DNA of 64,000 nt from Cellulomonas sp. SG140 (GCF_025770785.1 NZ_JANZLA010000005.1:252146-316145), one strand, 5' to 3'. Shown: positions 33,759-43,604, counted from the stretch's first letter. The notes: generated by a model not told the origin, from the letters alone. Numbers and translations: made by a program.

Positions 33759-34535
33759 TCAGGACTGCGGCCCTGCGGCGATCTGCGGCGTGACCTGCGT
33801 CGCCGGCAGCTGAGCGGGCTCGGCGCCGGCCTTCAGCGCGGCGAGCCGGGCCTCGACCTCGATCTGCGCGTCCGAGGACTCGAGCTCGGCGAACTGCGCG
33901 TCCAGCGAGCTGGCGGCGAGCTCCGCCTGGCCCTGCGCGTAGGCCTCCTCGTGCCGCACCCGGTCCTCGAACCGGGCGAGCTCGCTGGTCGGGTCCAGGA
34001 CGTTGATCGAGCCGATCGCCTCCTGCACCTGACGCTGCGCCTGCGCCGACTTCTGCCGCGCGACGAGCGTGTCGCGGCGGGACTTCAGCTGGCCCAGCTT
34101 GTCCTTCATCATCGCGAGGCCGGCCTTCAGCTTCTCGACCGCGTCGCGCTGGGAGGCGAGCAGCGGCTCGGCCTCCTTGATCTCGTTCTCGGCGGTGATC
34201 TGCCGACCGATGGCGACCTTGGCGAGCGCGTCGAACTTGTCGGCGTTGGCCGTGTCACCGCTGGCGCGGTACTGGTCGGCGCGGCTCGAGGCCGCGACCG
34301 CCTTGCGGCCCCAGTCGGTGGCCGCAGCCACGTCCGCGTTGTAGTCCTGCTCCGCCAGACGGAGGTTGCCGATCGTCTGGGCGATCGCCTTCTCCGCCTC
34401 CGCAATCTCGTTGGTGTAGTCCCGGACCAGCTGGTCCAGCATCTTCTGGGGGTCCTCCGCCTGGTCGATCAGGGCGTTGATGTTCGCCTTCGCCAGCTGG
34501 GCGATCCGCCCGAAGATGGACTGCTTCTCCGTCAT
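33759..34535 (-). CDS. pspA: PspA/IM30 family membrane-stress protein
   Basis: This 258-residue, mostly helical coiled-coil protein starts with IFGRIAQLAKANINALIDQAEDPQKMLDQLVRDY, the diagnostic N-terminus that binds membranes. It continues with the long hairpin rich in Ala, Glu and Lys, and FEDRVRHEEAYAQGQAEL near residue 190. PspA proteins bind damaged membranes and keep the proton gradient. The C-terminal tail (AGAEPAQLPATQVTPQ) is short and Pro/Gln-rich. The next minus-strand gene upstream encodes a TPM-domain protein, and such neighbours are common, suggesting an envelope-stress unit. Confidence 0.95.
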   Translation of the reverse strand: MTEKQSIFGRIAQLAKANINALIDQAEDPQKMLDQLVRDYTNEIAEAEKAIAQTIGNLRLAEQDYNADVAAATDWGRKAVAASSRADQYRASGDTANADKFDALAKVAIGRQITAENEIKEAEPLLASQRDAVEKLKAGLAMMKDKLGQLKSRRDTLVARQKSAQAQRQVQEAIGSINVLDPTSELARFEDRVRHEEAYAQGQAELAASSLDAQFAELESSDAQIEVEARLAALKAGAEPAQLPATQVTPQIAAGPQS

Positions 34536-34609
34536 GCGCGTGCCTTCCTGTCGAGTCCCGCTCGTGCTGCCGATGTGCCGGTCACGTCGTCGCCACCACC
34601 TGCCGAGGA

Positions 34610-34760
34610 TCAGAAGCCCCCACCGTCCCCGCCGCCGCCGAAGCCGCCGCCGAAGCCACCACCGCCGAAGCCGCCGCCGTCCCCGCCGCCGCCGAAGCCG
34701 CCGCCACCGCCCCAGCCGCCGCCACCGTGGCCCCAGCCGCCGCCGCCGCGCAGGATCGAG
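34610..34760 (-). repeat. Low-complexity Gly-codon repeat
   Basis: Runs of CCGCC/GCCGCCG units at the end of the TPM gene encode the Gly-rich tail (GGGFGGGGDGG and close variants). The imperfect tandem pattern is prone to slippage. Confidence 0.8.
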
Positions 34761-36664
34761 TCGATCAGGATGCCGCCGAGGATCATGCCGCCGAGGTTCC
34801 CGCCACCGCCGCGGCCGCCGCCCCAGGGGCCGCCGCGCTGGTCGTCGGACCGCTCGACGTCGTCCTGGGCGATCCGGCCGGCCTCCGCGACCAGCTGCTC
34901 GGCGCGCTGGGCGGTGGCCAGCGCCCCCTGCACGTCGGTCTGGCGCTGGGCGACGGCCTGGTCACGCAGCCGCTGACCCTCTGCGAGGCGGGTCCGGGCC
35001 TCGGGGCCGACGGCACCGCGGCGCGTGTCGACGTAGTCGGTGGTGGCCCGCAGCGCGGAGTCGAGGCGGCCGAGAGTCTGGTCCAGCAGGCCGAGCGCAC
35101 GGCGGTTCGCCTCGTCCTGCTCCCGGGACGGGGCGAGCGCGGCGTCCAGCGTCGCCTCGGCGGCCGCGATGCGGCGCAGCGCGGCCAACGGGTCACCGTC
35201 ACCCGCCCGCGCAGCCTGGGCTGCGGCGACGGCGGCGCTCGCCTCGGTGGCGGCGGGCGCGACGCGGGGGTCGCCGGGCGCGAGCCGGGCGGCGTCGGAC
35301 AGGTCGCCCGTGATGGAGGAGATCGCTGCGTCCAGGCGGGACCCCGCCGCGGCCAGGTCGTTGCCTGCCGAGTCGACGGCGTCCAGCAGCGTGGTCGCCT
35401 GGTCGAGGGCCGTCTGGGCGGCGCGGGCGTAGCCGACGGCTGCGCCGCGGTCGCCCGAGGCGAGGGCCTGGCGGCCCGTCGCGAGCGTCCCCGTGACGTC
35501 GTCGAGCAGGTGGGACGCCTGGTCCGGGTTGGCCGCGACGGACGCCAGGGCGGACTCCGGGTACCGCGAGGCCAGGGCGGCGAGGGTGGTGCGCGTCGGG
35601 TCGATGCGCGACCGCAACGTGGCGACGGCGCGCTCGTGGCCGTCCAGGGCGTCGCCGACGTGCGCCTCGAGGTCGCGGAGGCGGTCGAAGTCGTCCTTCT
35701 GGGCGTTCAGCGCGGCGGACACCTGCGCGCACAGCCGCAGGATCTGGGCCGAGGTGGCACGCACCTGCGCCTCGGTGTCCGGGACGTCGTCGTCCAGCGT
35801 CTGGCGCAGCCGGAACGCCTCGGTGATCTGCTGCTTGCCGTCCGCGAGGACCTTCTCGAACTCCCGCGTCGCGTCCGGGCCGAACTCCGCCTGGGCGAAG
35901 CCGAGCTCCTGCTCGGAGGACCGCAGGGCGTCGTCGAGCCCCACCAGCGCGGAGGCGGACCGGCGGTCGAGCTCGGCCGTGGGCAGCTGGGCGTACTCGT
36001 CGGCGGCCGTGGCCACGCGCGTCGAGCCGGCCGTGTCGGCCATCGGACCCGCGAGGGCACGGCGGCGGTTGCGGCTCACGACGCCGGCGATGATCGCGAT
36101 CACGACGATGACGATCAGCCCGACCACCAGGAGAGCCCCGAACGTGCCGGCGGCGTTGCTGGTGACCGTCGCACCGGTGCCGCTCCCGGACGCTGCCGCC
36201 CGCAGGCCGTCGGCGGCGGTGACCGCCGCCTGCGCCCAGCTGTCCGTGCGCAGCTGGTCCTCGACCTTCGAGGCGACCTGCTGGACCTCGGCGCTGGTGA
36301 TGGAGCCGGACGACGACGGCGCGAGCATGTAGCGCCGGGCGCTGGTGGCGACGGCGAGGACGAAGTCCTGCGAACCGAGGCCGGACTGCTTGGCGGCCTG
36401 CTGCGTCCAGGTGAGCGGGTCGGTGCCGGAGAAGTCGGGGACGAAAACGACGTACAGCTGGTACGGGGTGTCCTTCGCGAGGCGGTCGAGCGCCGCCTGC
36501 ACCGTCGCCGTGTCGTTGCCGAGCACGCCGGAGTGGTCGGTGATCTCGCCGGACAGGGTCGGGGGCGCCTCGGCGCTCGCCGGCAGCCCACCGGCCAGGA
36601 TCACCCCGCCCACCAGGGCGATCGCCGCACCTGCCCGCGCCAGCACTGCCGCCACCCTGCGCAC
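34610..36664 (-). CDS. TPM-domain membrane protein with Gly-rich C-terminus
   Basis: This 684-residue protein has a signal peptide (to about ASAEA), an extracellular TPM domain (APPTLSGEITDHSGVLGNDTATVQAAL to about residue 145), one transmembrane helix (FGALLVVGLIVIVVIAIIAGVV) and a large cytoplasmic Ala-rich coiled-coil region. The last 60 residues are dominated by Gly, Phe and Trp repeats such as GGGFGGGGDGGGF. TPM proteins occur in envelope repair and phosphatase-like systems; the Gly-rich tail may aid assembly at the membrane. The GTG at 36664 has AAGGA at seven bases; another GTG lies directly upstream at 36667. It stands before pspA on the same strand. Confidence 0.85.
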   Translation of the reverse strand: MRRVAAVLARAGAAIALVGGVILAGGLPASAEAPPTLSGEITDHSGVLGNDTATVQAALDRLAKDTPYQLYVVFVPDFSGTDPLTWTQQAAKQSGLGSQDFVLAVATSARRYMLAPSSSGSITSAEVQQVASKVEDQLRTDSWAQAAVTAADGLRAAASGSGTGATVTSNAAGTFGALLVVGLIVIVVIAIIAGVVSRNRRRALAGPMADTAGSTRVATAADEYAQLPTAELDRRSASALVGLDDALRSSEQELGFAQAEFGPDATREFEKVLADGKQQITEAFRLRQTLDDDVPDTEAQVRATSAQILRLCAQVSAALNAQKDDFDRLRDLEAHVGDALDGHERAVATLRSRIDPTRTTLAALASRYPESALASVAANPDQASHLLDDVTGTLATGRQALASGDRGAAVGYARAAQTALDQATTLLDAVDSAGNDLAAAGSRLDAAISSITGDLSDAARLAPGDPRVAPAATEASAAVAAAQAARAGDGDPLAALRRIAAAEATLDAALAPSREQDEANRRALGLLDQTLGRLDSALRATTDYVDTRRGAVGPEARTRLAEGQRLRDQAVAQRQTDVQGALATAQRAEQLVAEAGRIAQDDVERSDDQRGGPWGGGRGGGGNLGGMILGGILIDSILRGGGGWGHGGGGWGGGGGFGGGGDGGGFGGGGFGGGFGGGGDGGGF

Positions 36665-36777
36665 CACACGATCCTTTCTCACCGGTCCGACCGCCGCAAC
36701 GAGTTCACGGTGCGGACGGTTCCACCCGTCGCGAACGCCGGCGGGCGGCGCTGCGTACCGGGTGGTCGGCCGGTGGG

Positions 36778-38433
36778 TCAGGCCGGGTCCGGCGCCTGGT
36801 CCAGGTCCTCGGCGTCGACGATCGTGTACGAGTAGCCCTGCTCGGCGAGGAACCGCTGCCGGTGCGCGGCGAACTCCTGGTCGACGGTGTCCCGCGCGAC
36901 CACCGCGTAGAAGTGCGCGGTGCGCCCGTCGCCCTTGGGCCGCATGATGCGGCCGAGGCGCTGGGCCTCCTCCTGGCGGGAGCCGAACGACCCGGACACC
37001 TGGATGGCGACGGACGCCTCCGGCAGGTCGATGGAGAAGTTGGCCACCTTGCTGACGACGAGGGTGGTGAGCTCGCCCGTGCGGAAGGCGCCGAACAGCC
37101 GCTGGCGCTCGCGGACGGTGGTCTCGCCGGTGATCAGCGGGGCGTCCAGGTGCTCGGCCAGCTCGTGCAGCTGGTCCAGGTACTGGCCGATCACCAGGGT
37201 CTGCTCGCCGGCGTGCCGGCGCACGATGCGGTCGACGACGGCGTTCTTGCCGCCGGCGGTCGCCGCGAGGCGGTACTTGTCCTCCGGCTCGGCGGTGGCG
37301 TACGTCATCCGCTCGTGGTCGGGGAGGGTCAGCCGGACCTCCGTGCAGAGGGCCGGGGCGATGTAGCCCTGGGACTCGATGTCCTTCCACGGTGCGTCGA
37401 ACCGCTTGGGGCCGATCAGGGAGAACACCTCGTCCTCACGGCCGTCCTCGCGGACCAGCGTCGCGGTGAGGCCCAGCCGACGACGCGCCTGCAGGTCCGC
37501 CGTCATGCGGAACACCGGCGCGGGGAGCAGGTGCACCTCGTCGTAGACGATCAGGCCCCAGTCGCGGGCGTCGAGCAGCTCGAGGTGGCTGTACACGCCC
37601 TTCCGCTTGGTGGTGAGCACCTGGTACGTGGCGATGGTGACGGGCCGGATCTCCTTGCGGGAACCGGAGTACTCGCCGATCTCGTCCTCGGTCAGCGTGG
37701 TGCGGGCCACCAGCTCGTCGCGCCACTGCCGGGCGCTGACGGTGTTGGTCACCAGGATCAGCGTCGTCGTCGACGATCGGGCCATCGCGCCCGCGCCGAC
37801 CAGCGTCTTGCCGGCGCCGCACGGCAGCACCACCACGCCGGAGCCGCCGTGGAAGAACCCGTCGATCGCCTGCTGCTGGTACGGCCGCAACGACCAGCCG
37901 TTCGTCTCGAGCGCGATGTCGTGGTGCTCACCGTCGACGTACCCGGCCAGGTCCTCCGCCGGCCAGCCGAGCTTCACCAGCACCTGCTTGAGGTGCCCGC
38001 GCTCGGACGGGTGCACCACCACGTCGGTCTCGTCGAGCCGGGCGCCGAGCAGGCCGGCGGTCCGCTTGGACCGCATCACCTCGGCCAGCACCGCCTTGTC
38101 CAGGGCGTGCAGCACCAGGCCGTGCACCGGGTCGGACACCAGCTGCAGCCGCCCGTAGCGGGACATCGTCTCGGCGACGTCGACCAGCAGGGCGTGCGGC
38201 ACCGGGTAGCGGCTGTACAGCAGCAGGGTGTCGATCACCTGCTCGGCGTCGTGGCCCGCGGCACGTGCGTTCCACAGGCCGAGCGGTGTCAGCCGGTAGG
38301 TGTGGACGTGCTCGGGGGCGCGCTCGAGCTCCGCGAACGGGGCGATGGCCCGACGGCAGGCGTCGGCGAGGTCGTGGTCGACCTCGAGCAGCAGCGTCTT
38401 GTCGCTCTGCACGATCAGGGGGCCGTCGGTCAC
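36778..38433 (-). CDS. xpb: XPB-type DNA repair helicase
   Basis: This 551-residue superfamily 2 helicase is related to eukaryotic XPB/Ssl2 and mycobacterial Rv0861c (ERCC3). A damage-recognition-like N-terminal domain precedes the helicase core. Walker A is LPCGAGKT near residue 205, the DEVH box is YDEVHLL, the LVREDGRE motif matches the RED loop of XPB, and motif VI is EEAQRLGRIMRP. It should unwind or translocate on DNA with ATP during repair. Its GTG start overlaps the stop of the preceding partner gene (GTGA), implying linked production. Confidence 0.95.
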   Translation of the reverse strand: MTDGPLIVQSDKTLLLEVDHDLADACRRAIAPFAELERAPEHVHTYRLTPLGLWNARAAGHDAEQVIDTLLLYSRYPVPHALLVDVAETMSRYGRLQLVSDPVHGLVLHALDKAVLAEVMRSKRTAGLLGARLDETDVVVHPSERGHLKQVLVKLGWPAEDLAGYVDGEHHDIALETNGWSLRPYQQQAIDGFFHGGSGVVVLPCGAGKTLVGAGAMARSSTTTLILVTNTVSARQWRDELVARTTLTEDEIGEYSGSRKEIRPVTIATYQVLTTKRKGVYSHLELLDARDWGLIVYDEVHLLPAPVFRMTADLQARRRLGLTATLVREDGREDEVFSLIGPKRFDAPWKDIESQGYIAPALCTEVRLTLPDHERMTYATAEPEDKYRLAATAGGKNAVVDRIVRRHAGEQTLVIGQYLDQLHELAEHLDAPLITGETTVRERQRLFGAFRTGELTTLVVSKVANFSIDLPEASVAIQVSGSFGSRQEEAQRLGRIMRPKGDGRTAHFYAVVARDTVDQEFAAHRQRFLAEQGYSYTIVDAEDLDQAPDPA

Positions 38434-40874
38434 TGCGCTCCTTCGGGTGCTGCCTCGGGTGCCTGCGTGCTGGCCGGCTGGGCCCGGTGCACCGAGGCGA
38501 TCCGGTGCACCGCCACGGTCAGCTCGGCCTCACGGGCGGGGTCCACGGCGCGCAGGCGTCCGCCGTCGACCCGGACCGGGACCAGCAGCCGGCGGTCCAG
38601 CTCGCCACGGGCACCGACCAGCTCCACCCACACGGGGGTGCGCTCGTCGGCCGCCTCGCGCAGCAGCAGCAACGCCAGCGCCGGGTCGGCTGTTCCGTCC
38701 GGGACGTCCGCACGGTCCGGCGCCGGTGCGGGAGCCCGCACGTGCACCGGTGCTGCGGTCCCGGTCCCGGGGTCGGCCGTTGTCGGTGCAGCCGCCGCCG
38801 GCGTGGGCGTCGCGCCGGCCGCCGGGCTCGCCGGCTCGAGCGCCGGCGGGTCGGCGACGAGCTGCGGGACGGCCTCCTCGGCCCTCCGCAGGCGTGGGAC
38901 CAGGGCGGTCGCGCGGGCCAGCGCCGAGCGCTCGTCGTCGGACGCCGGCTGCGCCTGCGCGCGCGACGGCCGCACGCGCACCCGCAGCGGCGCCGCCTGC
39001 GCGTGCACCACGGAGCCGTCCGGCCCCTCGAGCACCGGCGCCAGCCCACGCTCGCGCAGCGCCTCCACCAGCTCGGCTGGCGGCACGGCTGCCGCGAGCA
39101 CCGTCGGCGCCAGCAGGACCAGGCCGAGCGAGGCGAACCGGGGGTCGTCGGGCAGGCCGGCCAGCAGCGCGGGGTCGTCGGCGCGCAGGTAGGCCATCGC
39201 CGCGCCCGCCCGCAGGCGGCCGTGCCGGCGGGCCGCGTCCCGCACCAGGTACTCCAGCGGCTGTGGCACGTGCCCGCGGGACACCGCGGCCAGCTCGCCG
39301 AGCAGGTCGTCGGCCGTCGCGCCGGCGTCCAGACCCGCGCGCAGCGACTCCGGGGTGAAACGCACGGTCAATGCGCCCCCGCGGGACTCCACCGTCGCCG
39401 TCCGGGCCAGCAGGGCCTCGAGGCGCGGCGACGGCCGTCCCGGCACGATGCCGGTCAGGTCCGCCTGGAGCACCAGCTCGTCCACCGTCTCCGGCAGGTC
39501 GGCGGCGAGGGCGGCGGCCGGCGCCGCGGGGTCGTCGGTCAGCAGCGCCCGCCCCGCCGGGGACAGCGCACCGGCACCGCTGACCCCGAGGCGCGCCGCC
39601 TCGGTCAGCAGCCCGCGGACCACCGCCTCGGGGGGCACGGACCGTGGCGCCCGCCAGCGCAGCACGTCCAGCACGCCGCCGGCGCCCGGGCCGAGGCCCT
39701 CCGGGGCGGACGCCAGCACCTCGAGCACCGTTCGCCGCACGCGCGGCGCCCACCGGCGGTGCAGCTCGGGGTCCAGGGCGGAACGGGCGGTGCCACGGTC
39801 GTCGCGGGTCCCGACGAGCCACGGCGTGCGCATCGTGTCCCGCCAGGCCGTGGCGAGCGCCGCCCACCGCTCGGGCAGGCTGCGCGCCGCCCAGCCGTCG
39901 ACCAGGTCGGTCGGCACGAACGCCGGCGGGTCGCCGCCGTCGTCCACCACCAGGCCGGCCGCGGCCGCCAGCTCGGCGACGAACGCCGCCTCGTCCTCGT
40001 CCACCTCCAGCCGCTGCGCCAGCCGGCGCAGGTCGCGCACGCCGAGGCCGCCGGCGCGCAGCACCGTCGGCGGCGTGCGTCCCCACGCGTCGACCAGCAC
40101 GCCGACCAGGCGCACGATGCGCTCCGCGGCTGCTGCCGACTCCGCGCCGACCAGCGACGCCGGCCAGCGTCGACCGACGCCCGGCACCGGCTCCCGGGCG
40201 ACCTCCGGGTGGGTCCGACCACCGCGCAGGGCGAGGGCGACGGTGCGCGGCAGGACGACGTGCCGGGCGTCCGTCGCCCGCAGGGCGCCCCGCCGCACCA
40301 GCCACGCGACCGTGCGGCCGGCCGCCGTCGACGGTTCGGGGGCGATCCCGACCGGTGGTCCCCACGCCAGTGCCTCGAGGACGGCGCGGGCCCCGGCCGG
40401 TGCCTCGGCGAGCAGCGCGTGCACGTCCGCCGGTGGCGGGGGCACGCCGGGACGGGCGGGCGTCGCCGTGGGGGCGGCGAGGCCGGCAGGGTAGGGGCCG
40501 AGCACCTCGGCGAGCCCGGGGCTGGGGTGCAGGCGACCCGAGTCGTCGGTCCAGACGAGCGCGCGCGCGACGGCGTCGTCCAGGGCCCGCCCGACGAGCG
40601 CGCGGTCCTCGACCGCCGTGCCCGCGACCGCGCTCAGCACGTCGTCCCTGGTCGGTGGCTCCTCGGCCGCGAGCGCGACGACCGCCTCGAGCGCCTGCAG
40701 CACCGCGGCGTCGACGGCGGCGAGCGCCCGTTCCAGGCTCATCCGCGAGGTCGCCCGCACGGCCAGCGACGCGAGCGTCGCGGGTGACGGGCTGCCCAGG
40801 TCCGGCCGCAGGCGCAGCAGCGTGACGAGGTCGTCGTCGGTGCGCGCGCGCAGCTGGTCGGTGAACGTGGACAT
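38430..40874 (-). CDS. Helicase-associated domain protein (Helicase_C_3, Rv0862c-like)
   Basis: This 814-residue cytoplasmic protein is related to the actinobacterial family seen next to XPB (Rv0862c in M. tuberculosis). A helical N-terminus (MSTFTDQLRARTDDDLVTLLRLRPDL) and repeated winged-helix-like parts precede the Helicase_C_3 block, with VLQADLTGIVPGRPSPRLEALLARTATVESRGGALTVRFTPESL near residue 470 and LVRDAARRHGRLR. A Pro/Ala-rich linker (around 705-745) separates the C-terminal domain. No Walker motif is seen, so it is a partner, not a helicase. It ends in a GTGA overlap with xpb. Confidence 0.9.
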   Translation of the reverse strand: MSTFTDQLRARTDDDLVTLLRLRPDLGSPSPATLASLAVRATSRMSLERALAAVDAAVLQALEAVVALAAEEPPTRDDVLSAVAGTAVEDRALVGRALDDAVARALVWTDDSGRLHPSPGLAEVLGPYPAGLAAPTATPARPGVPPPPADVHALLAEAPAGARAVLEALAWGPPVGIAPEPSTAAGRTVAWLVRRGALRATDARHVVLPRTVALALRGGRTHPEVAREPVPGVGRRWPASLVGAESAAAAERIVRLVGVLVDAWGRTPPTVLRAGGLGVRDLRRLAQRLEVDEDEAAFVAELAAAAGLVVDDGGDPPAFVPTDLVDGWAARSLPERWAALATAWRDTMRTPWLVGTRDDRGTARSALDPELHRRWAPRVRRTVLEVLASAPEGLGPGAGGVLDVLRWRAPRSVPPEAVVRGLLTEAARLGVSGAGALSPAGRALLTDDPAAPAAALAADLPETVDELVLQADLTGIVPGRPSPRLEALLARTATVESRGGALTVRFTPESLRAGLDAGATADDLLGELAAVSRGHVPQPLEYLVRDAARRHGRLRAGAAMAYLRADDPALLAGLPDDPRFASLGLVLLAPTVLAAAVPPAELVEALRERGLAPVLEGPDGSVVHAQAAPLRVRVRPSRAQAQPASDDERSALARATALVPRLRRAEEAVPQLVADPPALEPASPAAGATPTPAAAAPTTADPGTGTAAPVHVRAPAPAPDRADVPDGTADPALALLLLREAADERTPVWVELVGARGELDRRLLVPVRVDGGRLRAVDPAREAELTVAVHRIASVHRAQPASTQAPEAAPEGAQ

Positions 40875-41045
40875 CCGCACCACGATACGCACGTGCTGGT
40901 GGTCACCCCTCGGGCGGCCGTCGCCGCGGGAGGCGCGGCGGCCCGCCCGCGACGGCGCTGCCCCCTGCCGCCGGAGGCCGCCGTCGAGCATGATCGGCGG
41001 CGGGTGGACGTCCGCTCCGCCGCACGGCCGGCACGGGAGGGCGTC

Positions 41046-42377
41046 ATGGCGGCGAGCCGCACACGGGTGGTGGTGGCCAGCACCGCCGGGATCTTCGTCG
41101 AGTCGCTGGACTGGACGATCTACGGGTTGCTGGCGCCGTACTTCGCCGGCCAGGTGTTCCCGGGCGCCGACCGCGTGACGCAGGTGCTCGGGGCCTATCT
41201 CGTCTTCGCGGCCGGGTTCGTCGCCCGCCCGCTCGGGTCCTTCCTCATGGGGCGGATCACGGACACCCGGGGCCGGCGCGCGGGTCTGCTCGCGTCGGTC
41301 TCGCTGATCGCCCTCGGCTCGGCGATCATCGCGCTCGTGCCCACCCATGCCGCGATCGGCGCGTGGTCCGCGGTGGTCGTGGTCGCCGCCCGGTTGCTGC
41401 AGGGCATCGCGATGGGCGGTGAGGTGGCCACCGCCGCGACCTTCGTCGTCGAGTCCGCGCCGCCCGAGCGGCGACACCGCTACGGCGCCTTCGCCTACTC
41501 CGGCGACGCGTTCGGCACGCTCGCCGGCACCATCGTGCTGGCGGTGCTGGTCGGGGCGCTGGGCGTCTCCGGCGTGCAGTCCGGTGGCTGGCGCATCGCC
41601 TTCGGGGTGGCCGCAGCGTGCGGGCTGCTGGCGCTGTGGATCCGCACCGGCGTGCCGGAGACGCCGGTGTTCGAGCAGGCCCGTGCCGCCGGACCGGTGC
41701 CGGTGCGGCCCCTGCTGCGGGCGCACCGCGGGCGGATGCTGCTGGCGTTCATGCTCACCATCGGCTCCACCATGGGCGTCTACTTCGGTTCGGTGTACCT
41801 GCCGGAGTTCGCCCAGCACACGGGCCGGTACACGGCGGACCAGGCGACGGCCGTGCAGCCGATCGCCCTCGTGGCGCTGGTGCTGGCGATGATCGCGTCC
41901 GGGTTCCTCGCCGACCGGTTCGGGCCGCTGCCCGTGATCCGCGCCGGGTTCACGGCCGCCGCGGTGCTCGTCGTCCCGCTGATGCTGGGGCTGGCGCACG
42001 GCTGGCTCCCCTACGCCGTCGCCGGACCGCTGTTCACCGCCGGGGTCGGGCTGCAGCTGGGGGTCACGCCGGTGGCAGGCGCGCGGCTGTTCCCGGTGCC
42101 TATCCGGGCGGTCGCGCTCGGCGTGCCGGCCGGTACCGCGATCGCCCTGTTCGGCGGCACGTTCCTCTACGTGGCCGAGTGGTTGATCGACCACGGCGCG
42201 TTGGGCTGGGTTCCGGTGTATGCCGGGATCGGGCTGACCGTCTCGGCGGTCGGCTCCTGGCTGGTGCACGAGCGGCTGATGTACCCGGTGGACACGTTGG
42301 CGGGCACGCTCGCGGGGGAGCGCGCGGCGCAGCGCCCGACGACGGCACCGGTGACGACGACGGAGGAGCTGGCATGA
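41046..42377 (+). CDS. MFS transporter (metabolite:H+ symporter-like)
   Basis: This 443-residue membrane protein has 12 predicted helices. The loop 2-3 motif GSFLMGRITDTRGRRAGLL and SFLMGR are typical of the MHS subfamily, which imports organic acids such as citrate, alpha-ketoglutarate, shikimate or proline. The acidic Asp in SLDWTIYGLLAPYF near residue 22 is also characteristic. It overlaps the M20 hydrolase start by four bases (ATGA), so the carried compound is probably an N-acyl or amide substrate for that enzyme. GGGAGGG precedes the ATG. It diverges from the helicase-associated gene. Confidence 0.9.
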   Translation: MAASRTRVVVASTAGIFVESLDWTIYGLLAPYFAGQVFPGADRVTQVLGAYLVFAAGFVARPLGSFLMGRITDTRGRRAGLLASVSLIALGSAIIALVPTHAAIGAWSAVVVVAARLLQGIAMGGEVATAATFVVESAPPERRHRYGAFAYSGDAFGTLAGTIVLAVLVGALGVSGVQSGGWRIAFGVAAACGLLALWIRTGVPETPVFEQARAAGPVPVRPLLRAHRGRMLLAFMLTIGSTMGVYFGSVYLPEFAQHTGRYTADQATAVQPIALVALVLAMIASGFLADRFGPLPVIRAGFTAAAVLVVPLMLGLAHGWLPYAVAGPLFTAGVGLQLGVTPVAGARLFPVPIRAVALGVPAGTAIALFGGTFLYVAEWLIDHGALGWVPVYAGIGLTVSAVGSWLVHERLMYPVDTLAGTLAGERAAQRPTTAPVTTTEELA

Positions 42378-43591
42378 CCCTCGACCGGACCACCCTCACC
42401 ACCCTGCGCACCGAGGCGGCCGCGCAGCTGCCGGACGTCGTCGCGCTGCGGCACGCCCTGCACCGCGTGCCGGAGCTCGGGCTGCGCCTGCCGAAGACCC
42501 AGCAGCTGGTGCTCGACGCGCTCGACGGCCTGGACCTGGAGGTCACGACCGGCACGGCCCTCGACTCCGTGGTGGCGGTGCTGCGCGGCGGCCGTCGGGG
42601 CCCGGCTGTGCTGCTGCGCGGCGACATGGACGCGTTGCCGGTCACCGAGGACACCGGCGAGGAGTTCACGTCGCAGCACCCCGGCGTGATGCACGCCTGC
42701 GGCCACGACCTGCACGTCGCCGGGCTCGTGGGGGCGGCCCGCCTGCTGGCCGCCCGCCGCGGGGACCTGGCCGGTTCCGTGGTGCTGATGTTCCAGCCGG
42801 GGGAGGAGGGCGACGGCGGCGCCCGGATCATGATCGAGGAGGGCGTGCTCGACGCCGCCGGCTCCCGGGTGGTGGCCGCCTACGGGCTGCACGTGATGGC
42901 GTCGCTGGTGCCGGCCGGCGGGCTGGTCAGCAGGCCGGGGCCCATCCTGGCGGCCGCCGACGAGGTGCGGATCACCGTGCTCGGTCGCGGCGGCCACGGC
43001 TCGATGCCGCACCTGGCGGCCGACCCGGTGCCGGTCGCGGCCGAGCTGGTGCTGGGCCTGCAGGCGATGGTCACCCGCCAGTTCGACGTGTTCGACCCCG
43101 TGGTGCTCAGCGTGGGCCGGCTCGAGGCCGGCACGGTGAACAACGTCATCCCCGACACGGCGACCATCGCGGCGACCGTGCGCTCCTTCTCCACCGTCAG
43201 CCGCGCGCGTGCCGAGGAGTCGATCCGGCGGCTGTGCGAGCACACCGCGGCCGCGCACGGCATGGCGGCGCGCGTCGAGTGGCTGGCCGGCTACCCGGTG
43301 ACGATCAACGACCCGCTCGAGTTCGACCGGGCCTCCGAGCTCGCACGGGGGCTGGTCGGCGACGACGGGTTCGCGGTCGCACCGCAGCCGATCCCGGGCT
43401 CGGAGGACTTCTCCTACGTGCTGGAGCAGGTGCCGGGGGCGTTCCTCGGCCTCGGCGCCACCCCCGCCGGCACCGACCCGGCGACGGCTCCGTACAACCA
43501 CTCGCCGCAGGCGCGCTTCGACGACCGGGCGCTCGCCATCGGTCCGGCGATCCTGGCCGCGCTGGCGATGGACCGCCTGGCGCAGGGGTGA
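42374..43591 (+). CDS. M20-family amidohydrolase
   Basis: This 405-residue metalloenzyme is of the M20D type (hippurate, N-acyl-amino-acid or indole-amide hydrolases). The signatures are LRGDMDALPV near residue 80, MHACGHDLHVAG with the metal-binding Cys and His, FQPGEEGDGG, GLHVM, and C-terminal SEDFSYVLEQVPG and YNHSPQARFDD. The dimerisation domain lies between about 185 and 300. It should hydrolyse an acylated or amidated amino acid taken up by the coupled MFS transporter. Substrate choice cannot be read. Confidence 0.93.
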   Translation: MTLDRTTLTTLRTEAAAQLPDVVALRHALHRVPELGLRLPKTQQLVLDALDGLDLEVTTGTALDSVVAVLRGGRRGPAVLLRGDMDALPVTEDTGEEFTSQHPGVMHACGHDLHVAGLVGAARLLAARRGDLAGSVVLMFQPGEEGDGGARIMIEEGVLDAAGSRVVAAYGLHVMASLVPAGGLVSRPGPILAAADEVRITVLGRGGHGSMPHLAADPVPVAAELVLGLQAMVTRQFDVFDPVVLSVGRLEAGTVNNVIPDTATIAATVRSFSTVSRARAEESIRRLCEHTAAAHGMAARVEWLAGYPVTINDPLEFDRASELARGLVGDDGFAVAPQPIPGSEDFSYVLEQVPGAFLGLGATPAGTDPATAPYNHSPQARFDDRALAIGPAILAALAMDRLAQG

Positions 43592-43604
43592 CGGGTAGGT
43601 CCGC

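Noticed and set aside
34610..34760. Possible tandem-repeat mobile or satellite element
   Set aside because: The repeats are Gly codons of the TPM protein tail, in frame, so they are explained by coding.
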